DNA of 28,178 bases from CAYMKL01 sp964390805. GTDB lineage: Bacteria; Chloroflexota; Anaerolineae; VGOG01. Location of the stretch: positions 1 to 28,178 of the forward strand of contig CAYMKL010000092.1 of NCBI GenBank assembly GCA_964390805.1, read 5' to 3'. Numbering within the stretch: the stretch's first letter is position 1; the number at the start of each line of letters is the position of its first letter. Below are positions 24,361 to 28,178 of this stretch, in pieces. The translations under genes were made by a program, and so were the position numbers. The notes beneath the pieces were generated by a model. That model did not search any database, was not told the origin of the DNA, and worked only from the letters and a program-made list of their open reading frames with translations.

Positions 24361-26299
24361 CGGCATCCTGACCGGCCATCGGCAAGGTCACGATGAAGCG
24401 GCTGCCCACATCCAGTTCGCTCTCTACTTCGATCATGCCTCCATGAGCCTCAGCAGATTCTTTGGCCAGCACGAGACCCAGCCCCACACCCTTGATGCCT
24501 GATTCCGTCGTTGACCACACCCGATAGAACTTTTCGAAGATGTGGGGCAGGTCATCGGGCGGGATGCCCATTCCTCGGTCAATTACGCTGAGGATGAGCC
24601 TGGCGTCCTCTTCCCGCACCACCACATCCACGCGCCCCTCCTCATGACTGAACTTGATGGCGTTGCCCACCAGGTTCTTGATCAACATGTTTAACAATTC
24701 TCTGTCGGCAACAATCGGGGGTAAATCGGGCTGGATATCGGTGTGAAGGGAGATCTTCCTCTCCTGGGCCTGGATGCCGAAGAGACCGAGGATGTCGTCA
24801 ACAACCGCTCCTATGTGTAGGGGTTCTTTTTTCATGACAAATTGCCCTGCTTCCAGGCGTGAGAGATCGAGAAGGTCGCCGATCAGCCCGGTAAGCCGAT
24901 CTGTCTCCCGGTCAATGACCTTTAGGAAGCGCTGGCGCAGCTCACGATCCTCACCCTCCAACTCGTCCAGCAGGAGCTCGGTATAGGCTTTGATAGAAGC
25001 TAAAGGGGCGCGCAGTTCATGGGAGACGTTGGCCACGATGCTAGACTTGAGGCGATCCACCTCTTTCAGACGGGTGATGTCGGCAAAGCTGAGTAGATAG
25101 CCAAAGGCCTCGCCCCCAGTCTCGTGGAGGGGAGCAACGCCCTCCAAAACATCCCGCACCCCCACCCTGCCGGAGATGGTGGTCTCAACAGGGGAGATTC
25201 GCTGGCCCGCTTCCATTGCCATACGCAGAGGGCTCCCCTCCCCACCAATTTCTGCCCCGAAAATCTCAGGCAAGGATTTGCCCAAGACCTGACCCGCGGT
25301 GTGGCCAGTGATAGCTTCTGCCCCTGGGTTGAAGCTAGTTATCCGCATGTCGTTATCAATGACTATCAGGCCATCGAAGGTTCCTTCCAGGATGGCTTCT
25401 GTCTTGCGTTTTTCCTCGATGGCCTCCCTATAGAGCCTGGCATTCTCAATGGCGATGGCAGCCTCACCCCCCAGAATGGAAACAAACTCCAGATCACCCT
25501 GGGTAAAGGCCGGGCCTTCTCCTAGCTTGCTGATATTGAGCACCCCGATAACTTCGCCCTTGAGCAAAAGCGGCACGCAAAGGGCAGAGGCGATTTCTTC
25601 CCTGATCATCGCTTCCCTGATCTGAGGGTTAAGCGACGCACCATCGGCTAACAGCAGCGCCTCCCCTCTATCTGCGACCCAGCCAGCAATTCCCTGGCCG
25701 ATTTTGTCCCTGGCCATAGCGGCGATTTCCGAGGGAAGGCCGACGGAGGCTTTGACGACTAATTCCTGCCCCTCCAGCAACATCAGAGAGGCCCTACCGG
25801 CTTTGGTCTCCTGCAGGCCCGTCTGCACTATCTGATCCAACAAACTGTTCAGGTCCAAAGTTGTCAGAAAGGCTTTGCTCAACTCAAACAGGGGCATCAG
25901 CGTCCTCAGGCGGACGTTCTCCCTCTCCAGCTGTCTCTTATCCAAAGCCTTGGCCACGGCTGCACTCAACCAGCCCGGGGTGAAGGGCTTAACGACAAAA
26001 TCATCAAAGCCCAATCGGAGGGCCTTGATGATCTCCTCAGTACTCTTGGAACCAGTGATGATCACTCCGACCATCTCCGGAGTGAACTCTTTGATGCTCT
26101 GATATACCTCCAGCCCGTTCAGGTCAGACATCACCATGTCCACCAGCAGGAGGTCGAATTGCTCTTTCCGAGCTATCTCGATGGCCTGGTGACCGCTGGT
26201 TGCGCCTTGAACCGTGTAACCTTCCGCGCTCAAGCTTCGTAAGCAAAGCTCAAGGACATCGGGATCACTATCAACAACCAGAATCCTCTCTTGGGCCAT
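24338..26299 (-). CDS. REC-GAF-PAS sensor histidine kinase (soluble)
   Basis: 653 residues from the ATG at 26299, with AGGA 9 nt upstream; the GTG at 26305 is too close to that site. Domains in order: an N-terminal receiver (~5-120) with phospho-acceptor D54 (LLLVDMVMSDLNG) and K104 (VVKPF); a GAF domain (~145-290) with GQGIAGWVADRGEALLL; a PAS domain (~300-410); HisKA with H427 in NVSHELRAPLASIKAYTELL; and HATPase_c with N546 (NLVGNAIKFS), DRGMGIPPDD and GVGLGL. No membrane helix is seen, so sensing is cytoplasmic, possibly gated by phosphorylation of the N-terminal receiver. The last residues (DADTSTELT) come from the downstream repeat. The gene begins 10 nt after the lgt stop and probably pairs with the response regulator that follows. 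Confidence 0.9.
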   Translation of the reverse strand: MAQERILVVDSDPDVLELCLRSLSAEGYTVQGATSGHQAIEIARKEQFDLLLVDMVMSDLNGLEVYQSIKEFTPEMVGVIITGSKSTEEIIKALRLGFDDFVVKPFTPGWLSAAVAKALDKRQLERENVRLRTLMPLFELSKAFLTTLDLNSLLDQIVQTGLQETKAGRASLMLLEGQELVVKASVGLPSEIAAMARDKIGQGIAGWVADRGEALLLADGASLNPQIREAMIREEIASALCVPLLLKGEVIGVLNISKLGEGPAFTQGDLEFVSILGGEAAIAIENARLYREAIEEKRKTEAILEGTFDGLIVIDNDMRITSFNPGAEAITGHTAGQVLGKSLPEIFGAEIGGEGSPLRMAMEAGQRISPVETTISGRVGVRDVLEGVAPLHETGGEAFGYLLSFADITRLKEVDRLKSSIVANVSHELRAPLASIKAYTELLLDELEGEDRELRQRFLKVIDRETDRLTGLIGDLLDLSRLEAGQFVMKKEPLHIGAVVDDILGLFGIQAQERKISLHTDIQPDLPPIVADRELLNMLIKNLVGNAIKFSHEEGRVDVVVREEDARLILSVIDRGMGIPPDDLPHIFEKFYRVWSTTESGIKGVGLGLVLAKESAEAHGGMIEVESELDVGSRFIVTLPMAGQDADTSTELT

Positions 26300-26309
26300 A
26301 GTCACCGTC

Positions 26310-27173
26310 CTACTCTTCCGAGAGCTCTTCTTCCGTCAGTGGTAGCTCGGCCGCCGAACGAGCTCGCCCGTAAGCGGAGCGATGCCGATAGAGAATTATA
26401 GCGCCTGAGACAACAACGGCGATCGCGGCGAAGATCTGAGCAGCGGCGATACCGCTAATTAACCAGGCATCTGGGCGCAAAGCTTCGACGAAGATACGCC
26501 CTATTGGATACCAGATCGCATACAGGCAGAGTACGTCGCCGTCCAGCAGACGCTTCGAGTAACGACGGGCCACGTACATCAAGATGAGGAAACCCAACAA
26601 GTTCCACAATGACTCGTAGAGAAAAGCGGGGTGAAAACGGGTGTCCGCCGGGTACGCGGTCAGGTCATTATAGGGGGGGATGCGATAAGGTGGGGCAATG
26701 GTAATGCCCCAGGGCAAGCTGGTAGGGTAGCCATAGAGTTCCTGGTTAACGAAGTTGCCCCAGCGCCCGATGACCTGGGCCAGGATGAGGCCCAGCGTGC
26801 CGATGTCTGCCCACTGCAAGAAGCTCAGCTTGTTTAAGCGAGCGTAGATATACACGCCTAAGAGGCCACCAGCCACTGCCCCATAGATACCCAGGCCGCC
26901 GTGCCAGATTTGCAGGATGGCGATAGGATTCTGCCGGTAGTAATCCCAGCCCAACATCCCGCCCCGTGGGCTGGAGAAGACGTGATACAGCCGAGCTCCG
27001 ATGATACCGAGGATCAGGCAGAAGAGCAAGGCGTTCCACACGTGATCGGGATCTTGGCCGCGGCGCCTGGCCTCCAGGTTGGCCACGTAAGCGCCGACCA
27101 GGGTCGCTGCTACAATGATAATGCCGTACCAATGTACAGGCAAAGGGCCTAAATGAAAAGCGATGGGGTCCAT
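26310..27173 (-). CDS. lgt: Prolipoprotein diacylglyceryl transferase
   Basis: 287 residues. It transfers diacylglycerol from phosphatidylglycerol to the lipobox cysteine of prolipoproteins in the membrane, the first step of lipoprotein maturation. Seven hydrophobic helices are visible. The family signature GRWGNFVNQELYG spans 136-148 (R137, N140 and E145 being the conserved residues), and WHGGLGIYGA (90-99) is the other conserved block, with Tyr98 at the place of the E. coli His103. The start has GGGAGAG about 9 nt upstream. It follows the deoxynucleoside kinase by 36 nt and precedes the sensor kinase by a few bases, so it is in one operon. The DUF3179-TlpA lipoprotein in this window would be among its substrates. 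Confidence 0.95.
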   Translation of the reverse strand: MDPIAFHLGPLPVHWYGIIIVAATLVGAYVANLEARRRGQDPDHVWNALLFCLILGIIGARLYHVFSSPRGGMLGWDYYRQNPIAILQIWHGGLGIYGAVAGGLLGVYIYARLNKLSFLQWADIGTLGLILAQVIGRWGNFVNQELYGYPTSLPWGITIAPPYRIPPYNDLTAYPADTRFHPAFLYESLWNLLGFLILMYVARRYSKRLLDGDVLCLYAIWYPIGRIFVEALRPDAWLISGIAAAQIFAAIAVVVSGAIILYRHRSAYGRARSAAELPLTEEELSEE

Positions 27174-27209
27174 GGTTTCTATCTCTCCCTTTCTTTGTTT
27201 GAATGAAGT

Positions 27210-27857
27210 CTAACAATTCGTTGGAAAGACTACCACCTCTTTGCCAGACAGCTTATCCTCGATGCGCCCGACGATAATATCCAGGTGGCGTCTGTGGTGG
27301 ACGAAGTCCAGCCGATCGGCGGGGATGGTCAGCACCGGACACAGATCGAAGTCGGCTAGCCAGTCCTCGTAAAAGGAACCGAGGAGAGCCAGGTAGTCGT
27401 CGGCGATGCCGGCTTCGATGTCTCGACCGCGGCTGCGGATGCGATGCGTCAGGGTAGGTACGGAGGCCTGTAGATACAGGAGCAGGGCGGGCACAGGCAA
27501 GCTATTCACCACCAAATCGAAGAGGCGGCGATAGGCATAATAGTCTCGCTCGGTCATGTTGCCCAATTGGTACAGGGCGCGGGCGAAGACATAGCCATCT
27601 TCGTAGATGCTGCGGTCAATGATGGCCGAGGTAGGTGCGGCTGCCAGGGTTCGGTGTTGGGCAGCTCGGTGGCCCAGGAAGAAGACCTGGAGGTGAAAGC
27701 TCCAGGTTCGCATGTCGTCGTAGAAGTCAGCCAGGTAGGGGTTATCAGCCACAGATTCGTAGGCAGCTTGCCAGCCAAGGCGGGCCGCGAGCCGCTCCGT
27801 CAGGCTCGTCTTGCCCACGCCGATGTTTCCAGCCACTAAGATAAGATGTTTAGCCAT
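27210..27857 (-). CDS. Deoxynucleoside kinase (dNK family)
   Basis: 215 residues from the ATG at 27857. A longer start at 27935 is rejected because it falls inside the promoter. It phosphorylates deoxynucleosides to monophosphates in cytoplasmic salvage. The P-loop GNIGVGKT is at 10-17, the catalytic Glu is in YESV (E34), and DRSIYEDGYVFA (81-92) is the DRS-type motif of dGK/dAK/dCK enzymes. A lid arginine cluster (HRIRSRGRDIE) lies near 148-158. The sequence cannot separate dA, dG or dC preference. It is the first gene of the leftward operon with lgt and the two-component genes. Confidence 0.9.
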   Translation of the reverse strand: MAKHLILVAGNIGVGKTSLTERLAARLGWQAAYESVADNPYLADFYDDMRTWSFHLQVFFLGHRAAQHRTLAAAPTSAIIDRSIYEDGYVFARALYQLGNMTERDYYAYRRLFDLVVNSLPVPALLLYLQASVPTLTHRIRSRGRDIEAGIADDYLALLGSFYEDWLADFDLCPVLTIPADRLDFVHHRRHLDIIVGRIEDKLSGKEVVVFPTNC

Positions 27858-27906
27858 GCAATTCGCCTCACTCACTAATGAGTCTAGCGCCTCAGGTGCT
27901 GGCCTG

Positions 27907-27935
27907 ATTATACCAACAAAACAGTCTATAGTCAA
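27907..27935 (-). promoter_or_regulatory. Promoter of the dNK-lgt-kinase operon
   Basis: On the minus strand TTGACT (27930-27935), a 17-nt spacer and TATAAT (27907-27912), with TGG before the -10. Transcription should start near 27900, giving a leader of about 43 nt before the kinase ATG at 27857. Confidence 0.85.
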
Positions 27936-27970
27936 AGAGAGCCCGGGGCTTCGATTGCCGGACTCTCTTT
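27934..27970. terminator. Hairpin terminator between operon promoter and FGE-like gene
   Basis: AAAGAGAG-C-CCGG pairs with CCGG-A-CTCTCTTT (12 pairs, one mismatch), with A- and T-rich outer ends. It lies just upstream of the operon promoter and could stop transcription arriving on the minus strand from the partial gene at the window end. Confidence 0.5.
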
Positions 27971-27989
27971 CTGCAAGTGAAAAGCCAAT

Positions 27990-28063
27990 CCTTCGACAAC
28001 CCTTCGATACGCCTTCGGCTACTCAGGGCAAGGCTCAGGCCTGCACTGAGCGTAGCCGAAGTG
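27990..28063. repeat. REP-like palindrome
   Basis: CTTCGGCTACTCAG (about 28014) pairs with CTGAGCGTAGCCGAAG (about 28045-28060) after a GCAAGGCTCAGGCC loop. It belongs to the same CTTCG/CTCAGG-rich family as the repeats inside coding genes and is flanked by CCTTCGACAACCCTTCGATACG. Confidence 0.7.
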
Positions 28064-28071
28064 ACGCTGCA

Positions 28072-28178
28072 CTACCTGATGCAACGGAATCCGATGTATT
28101 CGTCCTTGATGGTAGGTTTGTACCAGAGGCGGTAAGTGCTGCGAGCAACCGGTATGTTGCTGCGCCATGAGCCGCCCC
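28072..28178 (-). CDS. C-terminus of a formylglycine-generating-enzyme-family protein, partial
   Basis: The last 34 codons before a TAG (28072-28074); the gene continues beyond the window. The peptide begins GGSWRSNIPVARSTYR and ends in EYIGFRCIR, matching the closing GGSW...R...GFR signature of the FGE-sulfatase/SUMF1 domain, which oxidises a Cys or Ser of sulfatases to formylglycine or, in related proteins, serves other oxidations. The specific role cannot be judged from this fragment. It appears to be upstream of, and on the same strand as, the dNK operon but is separated by a terminator hairpin. Confidence 0.75.
   Translation of the reverse strand, partial: GGSWRSNIPVARSTYRLWYKPTIKDEYIGFRCIR

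Overview
The window looks like a piece of a draft genome, probably a metagenome-assembled one, from a Chloroflexota bacterium of Anaerolineae type. This is an inference from gene style, not a phylogenetic result. Supporting signs are secreted proteins with an NBR1-type Ig domain, long Thr-Pro linkers and a C-terminal Y-(V/L)-L-P-(I/L) motif; a DUF5679 zinc-ribbon microprotein; a tandem-duplicated UvrA-like ATPase; and many short interspersed palindromic repeats. A 100-N scaffold gap lies at 5362-5461. No rRNA or tRNA was seen.

Layout. (1) 1-8127 (+): two secreted proteases. The first is a very large mosaic zinc metalloprotease whose 5' end lies outside the window. It carries Ig/Fn3-like, LamG, CARDB-like, PPC and dockerin-like modules and a tandem C-terminal repeat interrupted by the gap. 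The second is a papain-like cysteine protease with Thr-Pro linkers. Each gene is followed by a dockerin-like tail remnant in another reading frame. (2) 8128-10461 (+): two unrecognised small membrane proteins, an integron attC-like site and a tiny HXXEE-like peptide. (3) 10462-16727 (+): a UvrA-like protein with four ABC ATPase domains, translationally coupled to an alpha/alpha-toroid (terpenoid-cyclase fold) protein. About 240 bp of repeat DNA is translated in frame inside the UvrA-like gene. (4) 16728-17150: a MITE-like palindrome with 9-bp flanking direct repeats, and a minus-strand GTG-start DUF5679 gene with its own promoter and possible terminator. (5) 17378-19971 (+): a lipoprotein fusing DUF3179 to a TlpA-like thioredoxin, overlapping a CcdA-like membrane thiol transporter; together they form an extracytoplasmic thiol-redox pair. 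(6) 19972-23433 (+): a short ORF, a strong promoter, a long-hairpin RNA candidate with 6S-like architecture, and an O-antigen-ligase-like membrane protein with C-terminal TPRs whose coding sequence holds several short repeats. (7) 23434-27935 (-): a gene string transcribed leftwards in the order deoxynucleoside kinase, lgt, REC-GAF-PAS-histidine kinase and OmpR-family response regulator, with a clear sigma-70-type promoter at one end and an intrinsic terminator at the other. (8) 27936-28178: a terminator hairpin, a repeat, and the last 34 codons of a formylglycine-generating-enzyme-family protein on the minus strand.

Functional picture. The + strand half is dominated by exported proteins (proteases, redox lipoprotein, surface-glycan polymerase/ligase). 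The minus strand supplies lipoprotein maturation (Lgt), nucleotide salvage and a two-component pathway. The most unusual signals are the in-frame repeat insertions in coding genes, the reused dockerin tail found out of frame after two stops, the coupled UvrA-like/toroid pair, the attC-like site and the 6S-like hairpin.
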